64,000 bases of DNA from Thermodesulfomicrobium sp. WS (GCF_027925145.1 NZ_AP027130.1:620001-684000), one strand, 5' to 3'. Positions 31,998 to 42,540 are shown, counted from the stretch's first letter. Numbers and translations are program-made. Notes: a model not told the origin generated them from the sequence alone.

Positions 31998-32618
31998 ATG
32001 CGTATTGAGACTTTGGCCCTTGGGCCGCTGGAAACCAATTGTTACGTGGTCGGGGACGACACCCGGGCAGTGGTCATCGACCCCGGCGGCGAGCCTGAAG
32101 TGGTACTGGCAGCGCTTGAGGGCCGGACCCTGGAGGCCATCCTCGCCACCCATTTCCACTTCGATCACATTCAAGGCATCGCTGGCGTGGCCGAGGCCAC
32201 GGGCGCCCCGGTCTGGGCCGATCCCCGTGAGGCCTCGCTTTTGGACACCGAACTCGGCGCCGGCGGCATGTGGGGCTTTCCCCGCACCCCCGCCTTTTCC
32301 TGGACGCCGGTGGAACCCGGCGAACACCAGCTTCTCGGCATCCCGTGCCAGATCCTGAGCACCCCCGGCCATAGCCCGGGCGGGCTCTCCTTCTATTTCC
32401 CCTCCTTGGGGGCAGTGTTCGTGGGCGACCTCCTCTTTTATCGCTCCGTGGGGCGCACGGATTTTCCGGGCAGCTCGGCTGCGGTGCTGGAACGCTCGGT
32501 GCGCGAGCGGATCTTCACCCTGCCGGAGGCGACCCGCGTCTATCCCGGCCACGGACCAGCCACCACCGTGGGCGACGAAATGCGCCACAATCCATTTTTT
32601 TCGCCTTTTCAGGCATGA
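31998..32618 (+). CDS. MBL-fold metallo-hydrolase, glyoxalase II-like
   Basis: 206 residues of the metallo-beta-lactamase fold. The metal site is THFHFDH (His52, His54, Asp56, His57), with further ligands in STPGHSPGG, the Asp in VGDLLFYRSVGRTD, and the His in YPGHGPAT. This is the pattern of the short YcbL/glyoxalase II-like hydrolases that act on thioesters, though specificity is not visible. GGGAGGG precedes the ATG at 31998; longer frames have no site. First gene of a plus-strand run reaching 36.9 kb. Confidence 0.92.
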   Translation: MRIETLALGPLETNCYVVGDDTRAVVIDPGGEPEVVLAALEGRTLEAILATHFHFDHIQGIAGVAEATGAPVWADPREASLLDTELGAGGMWGFPRTPAFSWTPVEPGEHQLLGIPCQILSTPGHSPGGLSFYFPSLGAVFVGDLLFYRSVGRTDFPGSSAAVLERSVRERIFTLPEATRVYPGHGPATTVGDEMRHNPFFSPFQA

Positions 32619-32670
32619 TGCGTGGGGGCTTATGGCGGAAATCGACCTGCGCCGCGTATGCTGAGGCTTG

Positions 32671-32877
32671 ATGCGGGATGCCAGTTGGCATCTGCGTTTT
32701 GCCACGGCGCCGGAAGTGGTGATGCTGGTGCGGCCCGAAGGCCTGGATGCGGTGCTGGAGGCGCGCTGGCTGGAGCCGGATTGGCAGGCGGACGCCGAGA
32801 CGGTCGCCCCGGACACGGTGCGGGTGGTGTGGCGGCGCAAAACGTATGGAACTGGTCCTGAGCCTTTCCCCGCATAA
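32671..32877 (+). CDS. Small protein of unknown function (68 residues)
   Basis: A 68-residue frame begins MRDASWHLRF after a GAGG and contains VRPEGLDAVLEARWLEPDW. It ends 32 bases inside the following flavoprotein gene, in a different frame. Its codon use is GC-rich in third positions like the neighbours, and such an overlap would couple translation of the flavoprotein, whose own ribosome site is weak. No domain is recognised. It may be a real small protein or a chance frame. Confidence 0.5.
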   Translation: MRDASWHLRFATAPEVVMLVRPEGLDAVLEARWLEPDWQADAETVAPDTVRVVWRRKTYGTGPEPFPA

Positions 32878-33388
32878 AGGGGGCACGACGGAGACCCTGG
32901 CTGCGGCCGTGGCGGGCATGCGCCAGGCGCGGTGTCTCTTTTTGCGGGATTTTCACATAACCCCGTGCCGGGGCTGCGGGGCTTGCCGTCAGGGGGTGTG
33001 TCCCCTGGCGGCAGGTGACGATGCCGAGGCGCTGTTTGCCCGAGTGGGTGCGGCTTCTCGGCTCATGGTGGCCGCACCGGTGTACTTCTACCATGTGCCG
33101 GCCTTGGCCAAGGCGTGGATCGACCGGGCCCAGAGCCGCTATTGGTCCGGGCCGCCTGCGGCAGCCCCCAAGCCCGCCGCCGCGCTGCTCGTGGCAGGCA
33201 GACCGCGGGGGGAGGAGCTTTTTTCAGGTATTGTGCGCACGCTGCGGTTTTTCTTGCCGTATCTGGGCTTTGCCTTGGGGCCTGTGGTGGAGTTGCGCGG
33301 CGTGGAAGGGCCTGGGGATCTGGATGCACGCCTTTGGGAGGCGGTGCGCGGGAGGCTTTCCGCCTGGCCGCACCCGGAGGGCGGATGA
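32846..33388 (+). CDS. Flavodoxin-fold NAD(P)H reductase with a cysteine cluster
   Basis: 180 residues. The N-terminal FMN loop is SLSPHKGGTTET and a CRGCGACRQGVCP group after the second strand suits an Fe-S cluster or a redox disulfide; VAAPVYFYHVPALAKAWIDRA is the usual FMN-reductase segment. It is related in type to the reductase at 12.8 kb but clearly divergent. The ATG at 32846 gives the expected family start. It overlaps the small protein upstream and the comF gene downstream (ATGATG). Confidence 0.85.
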   Translation: MELVLSLSPHKGGTTETLAAAVAGMRQARCLFLRDFHITPCRGCGACRQGVCPLAAGDDAEALFARVGAASRLMVAAPVYFYHVPALAKAWIDRAQSRYWSGPPAAAPKPAAALLVAGRPRGEELFSGIVRTLRFFLPYLGFALGPVVELRGVEGPGDLDARLWEAVRGRLSAWPHPEGG

Positions 33389-34065
33389 TGGGCAATTGGG
33401 GGGCGTGGCTTGGCCGTCGCTGCCAGGGCTGTGGTGCGGTAGTGGCCGAAGGCTGGCTGTGCGCGCAATGCTCTCGGCATATGCCGCGTCAGACGCATTC
33501 CTTTTGTCCGCGCTGTGGGGAGATCCGTGCGGGGGCGGCAGGGGCGCCGCTGGTGTGCGGCCGCTGCCGTCTGGACCCGCCGCCGTGGAGCGCGGTGGCC
33601 TTTTGGGGGGGATACGCCGGGCTTTTGCGCCGGCTTTTGGTGCGCTTGAAATTTGCCGGCGAGCTGGGCCTCGTGGGGGTTTTGGGCTGGATGATGGCCG
33701 AGGCGGTGCAGGAGCGGGGGCTTGTGGCCGATGTGGTGGTGCCGGTGCCCATGCGCCCCTCGGGGTTGGCGGAGCGTGGCTTCAACCAGAGTGTGGAGCT
33801 GGCCCGGGTGCTTTCCCGGCGCATGGGCTGGCCGATGCGCCAGCTACTCACCAAGATTCGGGACACCGAGCGCCAGGCACGGCTTTCGTGCGCCGAGCGC
33901 CAGGCGAACGTGGCTGGGGCCTTTGTATCGGCGCCGGTACCTGGGCTGCGCGTGGCCGTGGTGGATGACATCATGACAACCGGGGCCACGGCCCGGGCGT
34001 GTGCCTGGGCGTTGAAGGCCGCAGGGGCGCGGGAGGTATGGTGCGCGGTGGTGGCACGGGCATGA
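33385..34065 (+). CDS. comF: ComF-family phosphoribosyltransferase-like protein
   Basis: 226 residues. An N-terminal double zinc-binding region has Cys13/Cys16 with Cys26/Cys29 and Cys41/Cys44 with Cys58/Cys61. The C-terminal domain is a PRTase fold with the PRPP loop VVDDIMTTGAT and the ComF stretch RPSGLAERGFNQSVELA. In naturally competent bacteria ComF is needed for DNA uptake, but most bacteria with the gene are not known to be competent. It overlaps the preceding reductase and the following kinase-like gene by four bases each. Confidence 0.93.
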   Translation: MMGNWGAWLGRRCQGCGAVVAEGWLCAQCSRHMPRQTHSFCPRCGEIRAGAAGAPLVCGRCRLDPPPWSAVAFWGGYAGLLRRLLVRLKFAGELGLVGVLGWMMAEAVQERGLVADVVVPVPMRPSGLAERGFNQSVELARVLSRRMGWPMRQLLTKIRDTERQARLSCAERQANVAGAFVSAPVPGLRVAVVDDIMTTGATARACAWALKAAGAREVWCAVVARA

Positions 34066-36425
34066 GGGTGGGCAGCAGATGGTGGATCGGCGCCGGGCTG
34101 GGGCTGATGCTGGCCGCCCTGGTGGGGGCGCTGCTGGTGGCGCGGATGGCCGAGCGTGCTGCGGCCCAGCGGGTGGCATGGGCTCAGGTGGAAGCGGGAC
34201 TCGCCCACATGGAGGCGGCGGTGCGCCGTCTGGACGCAGAGGCGGTCATGCTGGAGGCCGCGGCCCAGCAGCCAGGCTTGCGCCTGCATATTCAGGGGGC
34301 GCTGGACGATGTCCTGGCCGGGCTGCTCCAGGGCATTCACCGCGTGCGGGTGGCTGCGGATCCGGTCTTGGGGGCGGAGGCGGTGCAGCTGGTGCTCAGG
34401 AAGGCCCTGGAGTTTGAGGACGCCTGCCGGCTCCTGGCTTCCTTGAAGGAGGGGGCTTCTACCGAGGATTGGCGGCACCAGGCAGGGCGCATGCTGGATG
34501 CCCGGCAAGGGTTGGTGGCTGCCATAGGGGAGGTGCGTCGCGGGGGGGCGGGGATGCAGGACTCCGAGGCGAGCTGGTGGCCGCTGCTGGTCCTCGCGGC
34601 AATGGGGCTGCTCTTTGGTGCATGGGGGCTGGGGCGCCTTGGTGGTGCAGATTTGCCCTCTGCCGGGGCGACGCGCCCCCTTGAGGACGTTTCGGTGCTC
34701 GACGCCCTGCCCGTGCCCGTGGTGCTGGTGGATGCGGCGGGCATGGTGCGCCGGGTCAATGGTGCGGCAGCGACCCTTTTGGGTGTCGAGCCTGCCGTGG
34801 ACCCAGGCTATCCGTGGTCCGTGCTTGAGGGGGGCGGATCGGCATTGGATTTGGGTTCGTTTCTCACGCGGGAGGTGCGCCTGCTTCGGAGCGATGGGAC
34901 CGCGGTCTGGGTGATGCGCATGGTTGCTCCCTTTGGGGTGGGGGGCGAGCAGTATTGGCTCGTTGTGCTGTGGGACATCTCCCGGCGCCGGGATGTGGAG
35001 CAGACGCTTCGGGCCGAGGTGGAGCGGTGGCGGGGCATTGTCGAGAGCCTGGAGTGCGGTCTGCTCGCGGTGGATGGCTCCCGACAGGTGGTGGCCGCCA
35101 ATGCCGCTTGGGCCCGCCTTTTGGGGCGGGCGCCGGCGGAAGTCGCGGGGATGTCGGTGCGTAAGGCAGCCCCGTGGCTTCGCGATCATGACCCAGGGGT
35201 ATGGGTGGGGGAGTGCAGTGGCGCGTGGGTGCTGGGCCGCGTCGCCCCGTGGCCTCAGGAGGGAGACGGCGCTCGGGTGCTGGTGGCCATGGACGCGACC
35301 GCGGCCTATACGCGCGGCATGGACGCAGGGCGACGGCTGGTATTGGAACGCTGCCTTGGGATCTTGGCGCGTATCCAAGCGGAAGTGGCGCGTTTGGGCG
35401 AGGCGGAGATCTCCCTGCGGTGTCTTATCCAGACGCTGCAGGCGCTGGTGGAGTTGCGCCTTGGCTGGCGCCCTTTGGTCCTAAGCGAAGTGGTGTTGCG
35501 GCCTTTTTTACGGCGGTTTTTCGAGCAGGCGCGTGCGCAGGGGGAGCTTTGGGGCGTCTCGGTGCACGTGGGCCAAGGGCGATTGCCGGAAAGGTGCCGG
35601 GTGGATGCGGTCATGCTCCGGCAGGCCATGGAGCAGCTCTTTTGGGGCGCGTGCATGCGCGCCCGTGGGAGACGAGTGCTCATCAGCGTGGATGAGGCCC
35701 CCAGTGATAACCCGGGCACAGCCCTGGTGACTTTCGGGGTGCAGGCCCCTGGGGAGCCGCCGAACATCCCTCAAACCCTGGACATGCTTTTGGGGGACGA
35801 GCTCTTGGACGGCGAGGCACTTCATTTGGTGGTGGCGGAGCTTACCCTGCGCCGTCTCGGGGCTCGGGGGATCGCTCGCCATCAGGGTCCCTTGGGGACG
35901 GAGCTCGGATTTTCCGTGGAGCTGGAGGTGCTGCCTTCGCCGCAGGAGGAGGAATCCTTGCCCGGCCCATCGCCCGAAGCGCCTCGGCCCGCCGAAGCGA
36001 TGCCGCCGACTCCTTCGCCGGCCTTGAGACCTGCATCCGTTGCCTCAGGATTTCGAGTCCTGATCGCGGAAGACAACCCCTTCAATGCGGCGCTCCTGGA
36101 GTCGCTTCTGGTGCGGCTGGGGGCGCGGCGGACCATGATCGTGGAGGATGGGACGCGCTTGGTGGAGGTGGCGCTTCAGGACCTCACCGGCTTTGATCTG
36201 GCGGTGGTGGACGTGGAGATGCCAAAGCTTTCCGGTCCGGAGGCGGTGGCGCGGCTGCGGGCCCAGGGGGTGATGCTGCCGGTGGTGGCCATCACCGCCC
36301 ATGACGACCCGGCTATGGAGACGGCCTGCTTGGAGGCAGGGATTTCTGCGGTGCTCGCCAAGCCGTATGATGCTGTGCAAGTGGCGGCGGTGCTGCGTCA
36401 GCTGGGATTTGCGGTGGATGCATGA
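34062..36425 (+). CDS. Membrane hybrid sensor protein with PAS domains, degenerate kinase core and intact receiver
   Basis: 787 residues. Two membrane segments (about 9-28 and 171-190) flank a helical periplasmic region. PAS-like domains follow (LDALPVPVVLVDAAGMVRRV and VESLECGLLAVDGSRQVVAA). The kinase core is poor: the expected H-box helix near LERCLGILARIQAEVARL has no histidine, and the ATPase region lacks clear N and G boxes. The C-terminal receiver looks complete: acidic pair in IAEDNPFN, phospho-accepting Asp717, Lys767 in AKPYD. It overlaps comF (ATGA). It probably acts by receiving rather than making phosphate. Confidence 0.8.
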   Translation: MRVGSRWWIGAGLGLMLAALVGALLVARMAERAAAQRVAWAQVEAGLAHMEAAVRRLDAEAVMLEAAAQQPGLRLHIQGALDDVLAGLLQGIHRVRVAADPVLGAEAVQLVLRKALEFEDACRLLASLKEGASTEDWRHQAGRMLDARQGLVAAIGEVRRGGAGMQDSEASWWPLLVLAAMGLLFGAWGLGRLGGADLPSAGATRPLEDVSVLDALPVPVVLVDAAGMVRRVNGAAATLLGVEPAVDPGYPWSVLEGGGSALDLGSFLTREVRLLRSDGTAVWVMRMVAPFGVGGEQYWLVVLWDISRRRDVEQTLRAEVERWRGIVESLECGLLAVDGSRQVVAANAAWARLLGRAPAEVAGMSVRKAAPWLRDHDPGVWVGECSGAWVLGRVAPWPQEGDGARVLVAMDATAAYTRGMDAGRRLVLERCLGILARIQAEVARLGEAEISLRCLIQTLQALVELRLGWRPLVLSEVVLRPFLRRFFEQARAQGELWGVSVHVGQGRLPERCRVDAVMLRQAMEQLFWGACMRARGRRVLISVDEAPSDNPGTALVTFGVQAPGEPPNIPQTLDMLLGDELLDGEALHLVVAELTLRRLGARGIARHQGPLGTELGFSVELEVLPSPQEEESLPGPSPEAPRPAEAMPPTPSPALRPASVASGFRVLIAEDNPFNAALLESLLVRLGARRTMIVEDGTRLVEVALQDLTGFDLAVVDVEMPKLSGPEAVARLRAQGVMLPVVAITAHDDPAMETACLEAGISAVLAKPYDAVQVAAVLRQLGFAVDA

Positions 36426-36922
36426 TGGTGCTCGACGCCCTCTGGAGTCTTGCCTTGATCGCGGCCTTTGGTCTGCACGTCTTTTCCTTGCCAGCCAATT
36501 GGATTCTACTTGGGCTTTTTGCCCTGGCGGCCGTGATGGAACCCCATACGGTGACCGTGGGAGTGTGGGTGGTGCTGGTGTTTGTAGCCGCGGCTGGGGA
36601 AGCGGCGGAATGGCTCCTGCAGGATCGCGAGGCCCGTCGCGCTGGGGCCTCTGCCCAGGGAAGCATCTTTGCTATGGTGGGGGCAGTGGTGGGCGCCATT
36701 ACGGGCGCGCCTGTGGCCTTTGGTCTGGGAGCGCTTTTGGGAGCAGTACTGGGGGCCTATGGCGGGTGCCTATTGGGGGAGATGATGCGTGGAGTGCCCT
36801 TGGCTCAGGCCCGCACGGCTGCCTGGGGGGCCATGCGTGGCCGGGTGGGCGGCATGGTGGTGAAGATGTCCTTGGGCGCGGGTATGCTCGTTTTCATGCT
36901 TCTTCGCCTCTGGGAGACCTAG
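36422..36922 (+). CDS. DUF456 family membrane protein
   Basis: 166 residues, mostly hydrophobic, with Gly/Ala-rich helices such as GAVVGAITGAPVAFGLGALL and the conserved LPANWILLG near the N-terminus, typical of DUF456. Function unknown for the whole family. It overlaps the upstream hybrid protein by 4 bases. Its stop overlaps the stop of the convergent EamA gene in the sequence CTAG, so no terminator fits between the two operons. Confidence 0.82.
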   Translation: MMVLDALWSLALIAAFGLHVFSLPANWILLGLFALAAVMEPHTVTVGVWVVLVFVAAAGEAAEWLLQDREARRAGASAQGSIFAMVGAVVGAITGAPVAFGLGALLGAVLGAYGGCLLGEMMRGVPLAQARTAAWGAMRGRVGGMVVKMSLGAGMLVFMLLRLWET

Positions 36923-37776
36923 TGTCGATTGGCCAGCCGCACGCCGCAGAGCACCAAGATTCCACCAACCACAAGGGAGAAGTCGATGGGTTCTCCCAAA
37001 AGCATCCAGGCCAGGAATACCGCACATACCGGCACGAGGTTGATGAATACCCCTGCCCGGGGCGCGCCCACCACCTGGATGCCCCGGACATACCAGGTAA
37101 AGGCTACCCCTGTGGCCAGGACTCCCAAAAAGACGATGTTGGTCCAATCCAGGAGCGTGGCCGTAAGGGCGTGTTCGATAACGCCGCTTTGGAGTGCCGG
37201 TAGGGTGAGGAACACAGTTCCGGCCACGCATGCCCAGGTGACAGCAGTAAGGGGTTCCATACGTCGGGTGGCCCGGACATTGAGGATGGAATAGGCGCTC
37301 CAGCTCACCACACATCCGAGGATATGCAGGTCCCCTGCCGTAAGGCCGGTGGAAAAAAGGCGCCACGGGACCCCGTGGGCGAGCACGGTGCCCGCCCCGG
37401 TAAGGGCCACAAGCGCGCCGCCGATCACCTGCGGCCGCCAGCCCTGGGGGCTGGCTAGGGTGATCACCAGCGGTGCGGTGGCGATGATGAGCGCTGCCCG
37501 GCCCGCTGGCACGCTGGCAAGACCGGTGAAAAAGAAATAGTTGTAGGCAAAGATGCCCGTGGCCCCCAAAAGGGAGATCACCCCCAGGTGACGCGGCGGT
37601 TTGGGGATGGCGCCGGTGCGCCACCAGGTCCAGCCCAAAAGAAAGATCGAAGCCACTACAAAGCGCAACAAGGCCGCGGAAAACGAGGGCATGCTTTGGG
37701 CAAGCAGCCGGCCGGAAATCCACGTTCCGCCCCACAGCACCACGGAACCCACCAATTGGGCATACACACGCAGCAT
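36919..37776 (-). CDS. EamA/DMT-superfamily metabolite exporter
   Basis: 285 residues, ten predicted membrane segments in two five-helix repeats, with LWGGTWISGRLLA at the start and PVCAVFLAWMLLGEPIDF in the second repeat, the usual EamA signatures. Such proteins export amino acids or other small metabolites; the substrate cannot be told. GCGGAGGGT precedes the ATG. It is monocistronic and convergent with the DUF456 gene, divergent from sahR across 213 bases. Confidence 0.9.
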   Translation of the reverse strand: MLRVYAQLVGSVVLWGGTWISGRLLAQSMPSFSAALLRFVVASIFLLGWTWWRTGAIPKPPRHLGVISLLGATGIFAYNYFFFTGLASVPAGRAALIIATAPLVITLASPQGWRPQVIGGALVALTGAGTVLAHGVPWRLFSTGLTAGDLHILGCVVSWSAYSILNVRATRRMEPLTAVTWACVAGTVFLTLPALQSGVIEHALTATLLDWTNIVFLGVLATGVAFTWYVRGIQVVGAPRAGVFINLVPVCAVFLAWMLLGEPIDFSLVVGGILVLCGVRLANRH

Positions 37777-37939
37777 GGCACCCTCCGCAAAGGCCGCTCC
37801 CTAGACCTGGAATCGTGTAGGGGCAAGCAGAATCCATGGTTGGCGTCGTGCCCGGAGGTCTGTGGTGGGAAACGTAGGCCGTGCCCCAGGGCCGGCATCT
37901 TTCAAAGTCCGTACAGACGCATGAGCGTGTGGTGGGCGC

Positions 37940-37968
37940 TTGACACGGGTCGGGGCCTTCGTTAGGTC
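37940..37968 (+). promoter_or_regulatory. sahR: Candidate sahR promoter
   Basis: A perfect TTGACA is followed after 17 bases by TAGGTC, a weak -10 box. Initiation would fall inside the palindrome just downstream and only about 15 bases before the sahR ATG, so the leader would be very short. Confidence 0.45.
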
Positions 37969-37970
37969 TT

Positions 37971-37992
37971 CATATCAAGATATTTTGATATG
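37971..37992 (+). promoter_or_regulatory. sahR: Probable SahR operator overlapping the sahR start codon
   Basis: CATATCAA-GATATT-TTGATATG is a 22-bp palindrome with perfect 8-bp arms lying directly over the expected transcription start and including the ATG of sahR. Position and sequence suit autoregulation by this ArsR-type repressor. The assignment rests on position and on the known self-control of SahR, not on a binding result. Confidence 0.7.
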
Positions 37993-38948
37993 AGCACTTC
38001 TTGGATCGAACCTCTTCTGCTGCAGACCAAGTCCTTGGCCGATGTGACCCGCCTGCGGTTGGTGGCCATCCTGGCTGCCCATGAACTCACTGTGGGGGAG
38101 ACGGTGGCCGTGCTCGGCATGGGGCAGTCGCGCATCTCCCGCCATCTCAAGATCTTGGTGGATGCGGGGCTGTTGACCTGCACGCGCAGCGGCGCATGGG
38201 CTTTGTACCGGGTGTCGGACCCGGTGCCGCCGGTGTTGGCCTCGGTCCTGAAGCTTCTCGAAGAAGACCCCGAAGTGCAGGCGGACCGGCAGCGGGCCGT
38301 GGCCGTGCTCGCCGAGCGTCGCGGCCGGGTAGTGCGCTTTTTCGACGCCGTGGCCCAGGATTGGAAGAGCCTCTCTCAGGAGATCCTGGGGGATTTCGAC
38401 CTGGACGGCGCGGTGTTGGCGCGTTTGGACGGGGCTTCGGTGGTGGTGGACTTGGGCTGTGGCCCTGGATTTTTGCTGGAGCGCTTGGCCGCAGCAGGCA
38501 AGCAGGCCGTGGGCGTGGATCATTCGCCGCGGATGCTGGAGGCAGCGGCCCGGCGGGTAGGTGCGTACTCCACCATCAGTCTGCGCCTGGGAGACCTGGC
38601 CCACCTGCCGGTGCGTGATGCCGAGGCGGACGGCGCGGTGCTCTCGTTGGTGCTCCATCACCTCTCGCATCCCCAGGAGGTCCTGGCTGAGGCAGCGCGG
38701 GCCGTGCGTCCGGGCGGGCGGCTGGTGCTGGCGGACTATCTTTCCCATGGCGAGGAGCGGCTGCGCCGGCGCCATGGCGATCATTGGCTTGGATTCCGTC
38801 TCGAAGACCTGACCTCCTGGGTGGAGGCCGCAGGGTTTTTCGTGGAGACGGTGGAGGAATATCCTTTGCCCAGCCGTGTGCGCCTGGTGGTACTGGCGGC
38901 CGAGCGGCGTGGGCCACGCGTTGGGGGCGTATCCCTCAAGGAGCACAC

Positions 38949-38952
<4 letters not shown>
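37990..38952 (+). CDS. sahR: S-adenosylhomocysteine-responsive ArsR-type regulator SahR with methyltransferase domain
   Basis: 320 residues: an ArsR winged helix (about 1-95; [30 protein letters not shown]) fused to a class I SAM-binding domain ([15 protein letters not shown] near 150, [11 protein letters not shown]). In Proteobacteria SahR senses S-adenosylhomocysteine through such a domain and represses SAM-recycling genes. Here it directly precedes ahcY and metK and overlaps ahcY by four bases (ATGA), which makes the assignment firm. No metal-binding ArsR cysteine pair is seen. The ATG lies inside its own operator and has no good ribosome site. Confidence 0.9.
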
Positions 38953-40370
<1,418 letters not shown>

Positions 40371-40380
40371 GGAGCGCGCC

Positions 40381-41550
40381 ATGATCCTCAATGCTGATCA
40401 CTATCTGTTCACGTCCGAGTCCGTCACCGAAGGCCATCCCGACAAGGTGGCGGACCAGATCTCCGATGCGGTGCTCGACTGCCTCATCGCCCAGGACCCG
40501 CATGCCCGCGTGGCCTGCGAGACCATGGTGACCACCGGCATGGCCATCATCGCCGGCGAGATCACCACCACCGCCTATGCCGACCTGCCGGAGATCGTCC
40601 GCACCACGGTGCGCGAGATCGGCTACGTGAGCTCGGACATGGGCTTTGACGCCACCACCTGCGCCGTACTCTCCTCCATCGACAAGCAGTCTCCGGATAT
40701 CGCCATGGGCGTGGACCGCTCCCGGCCCGAAGACCAGGGCGCGGGCGACCAGGGCATGATGTTCGGCTACGCCACCACCGAGACCCCCACGCTCATGCCC
40801 GCCCCCATCTACTTTGCCCACGCCCTCTCCCGCCGCCTGGCCGAGGTGCGCAAATCCGGGGTGCTGCCTTTCCTGCGGCCGGACGGCAAGACCCAGGTGT
40901 CGGTGGAGTACCGCAAAGGCAAGCCGGTACGCATCGACAACGTGGTGGTGTCCTCCCAGCACAGCCCGGATGTGGCCTATGCGGACCTGGCCGCAGCCAT
41001 CGAGGCCGAGGTCATCCGCAAGACCCTGCCCGCCGGGATGCTCGACGACCAGACCCGCATCTACATCAACACTACGGGCCGGTTCGTGGTGGGCGGTCCC
41101 TTGGCCGACTGCGGGCTCACGGGCCGCAAGATTATCAACGACACCTACGGCGGCATGGGCAACCATGGCGGCGGCGCCTTTTCGGGCAAGGATCCTTCCA
41201 AGGTGGACCGCTCCGGCGCCTACATGGCCCGCTACGTGGCCAAAAACGTCGTGGCCGCAGGTCTGGCGCAGACCTGCGAGGTGCAGATTGCCTACGCCAT
41301 CGGCGTGGCCGAGCCGGTGTCGGTTTTGGTCACCACCGGCGGCACCGGCGTGGTGCCCGACGAGGTGCTCACCCGGGCGGTGCGCGAGGTCTTTGACCTG
41401 CGCCCGTACTTCATCATCAAGCGCCTCAACCTCATCCAGCCCATCTACAAGCAGACCGCCTGCTACGGCCATTTTGGCCGCGAGGACGTGACCTTCCCCT
41501 GGGAAGTGACCGACGCCGTGGACGACCTGCGCACTGCCGCGAAAGTCTAG
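40381..41550 (+). CDS. metK: S-adenosylmethionine synthetase
   Basis: Makes SAM from methionine and ATP. The 389-residue protein has [32 protein letters not shown] and [16 protein letters not shown], the three best-known MetK signatures. TAAGGAGC lies just before the ATG and 10 bases separate it from ahcY. A terminator follows the stop. Confidence 0.97.
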   Translation: MILNADHYLFTSESVTEGHPDKVADQISDAVLDCLIAQDPHARVACETMVTTGMAIIAGEITTTAYADLPEIVRTTVREIGYVSSDMGFDATTCAVLSSIDKQSPDIAMGVDRSRPEDQGAGDQGMMFGYATTETPTLMPAPIYFAHALSRRLAEVRKSGVLPFLRPDGKTQVSVEYRKGKPVRIDNVVVSSQHSPDVAYADLAAAIEAEVIRKTLPAGMLDDQTRIYINTTGRFVVGGPLADCGLTGRKIINDTYGGMGNHGGGAFSGKDPSKVDRSGAYMARYVAKNVVAAGLAQTCEVQIAYAIGVAEPVSVLVTTGGTGVVPDEVLTRAVREVFDLRPYFIIKRLNLIQPIYKQTACYGHFGREDVTFPWEVTDAVDDLRTAAKV

Positions 41551-41555
41551 CACGT

Positions 41556-41583
41556 GGGCCGGGGAAACCCGGCCCGTGTTTTT
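41556..41583 (+). terminator. Intrinsic terminator after metK, abutting the glk ribosome site
   Basis: GGGCCGGG and CCCGGCCC pair with a GAAA loop, extended by flanking CAC/GTG, and are followed by TTTTT. The T-tract runs straight into GGGAGGCCCT and the glk ATG, so glk can only be transcribed by read-through unless its promoter lies inside metK. Confidence 0.75.
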
Positions 41584-41593
41584 GGGAGGCCCT

Positions 41594-42526
41594 ATGGCGA
41601 TGCTTGTGGCGGATATCGGCGGCACCCATGCCCGCTTTGCGGTGGCAGAAGCGGTGGACGGCGCGGCTCCGCGCTTGGCGCGCACTGTCACCGTGCCCAC
41701 GGCCGCGGCTGCGGATCTCGCAGGACTCGTGGCATTGGCCCTGGAGCGCGGCTTGGGGCTGCACCCCCAGGATGCCCAGGGCACGGTCCTGGCAGTGGCC
41801 GGCGCGGTGCAGGACGGCCGGGCCTGGCTGCCCAACGCCGGGCTCACGGTGGACGCCCAGGATGCGTGCCTGGCAGGGCGGGCGGTGGTCCTGAACGACT
41901 TCGTGGCCCAGGCGTACGCCACCCTGCATCCGGAGGTCTGGGCCTCGTGCCAGGTGCTCCAGGAGGGGGTGGCGCGGTCGGGCCCCCGGGCCGTGGCTGG
42001 CGCGGGTACGGGGTTTGGCGCCTGCGTGCTGGTGCCTGAGGAGGCCGGCTGGGTGCCGCTTGCTACCGAGATGGGGCATACGCCCTTTCCCTTCCTCCCT
42101 ACGGAACAGGACCTGCAGGAGCGCATCCTCGCCGAGGCGGGCGAGGCCATCCTGGACGCCGTGGTCTCGGGCCCGGGCCTTTCCCGGGTGCACGCCTGGT
42201 GCACGGGCAAGACCATGGCCCCGGCAGCCGTGGCAGAGGCCATCTCTCCCACGCACCCCACGTGTGCGGCCTTTGCCCGGCTCTATGGCCGCGCCCTGCG
42301 CATCCTTGCCCTCACGAGTCTGCCGACCTCCGGCCTCTTTGTGGCCGGCGGCGTGGCGGCCAAAAATCCCTTTCTGGTGGAGCATCCGGCGTTTCTCGAG
42401 GAGTTTTGCGCCTGCCGGGGCTACGAGGTTATGCTTGCCGCTTTCCCGGTGCGGCTTGTCACCCATCCTGATGCCGGGCTCTTGGGCGCGGCGGTGGCGG
42501 GGTGCAAGCGGCGCTGGGTGGTCTGA
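41594..42526 (+). CDS. glk: Glucokinase
   Basis: 310-residue ATP-dependent glucokinase of the Glk family (not ROK). It begins MAMLVADIGGTHARF, the ATP phosphate-binding motif, and has LNDFVAQAYA, GAGTGFG and GGVAAKNPF. GGGAGGC precedes the ATG at 41594. It converges with the Fe-S/winged-helix gene 14 bases away. Confidence 0.9.
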   Translation: MAMLVADIGGTHARFAVAEAVDGAAPRLARTVTVPTAAAADLAGLVALALERGLGLHPQDAQGTVLAVAGAVQDGRAWLPNAGLTVDAQDACLAGRAVVLNDFVAQAYATLHPEVWASCQVLQEGVARSGPRAVAGAGTGFGACVLVPEEAGWVPLATEMGHTPFPFLPTEQDLQERILAEAGEAILDAVVSGPGLSRVHAWCTGKTMAPAAVAEAISPTHPTCAAFARLYGRALRILALTSLPTSGLFVAGGVAAKNPFLVEHPAFLEEFCACRGYEVMLAAFPVRLVTHPDAGLLGAAVAGCKRRWVV

Positions 42527-42540
42527 GCTGCGGCGCACCG

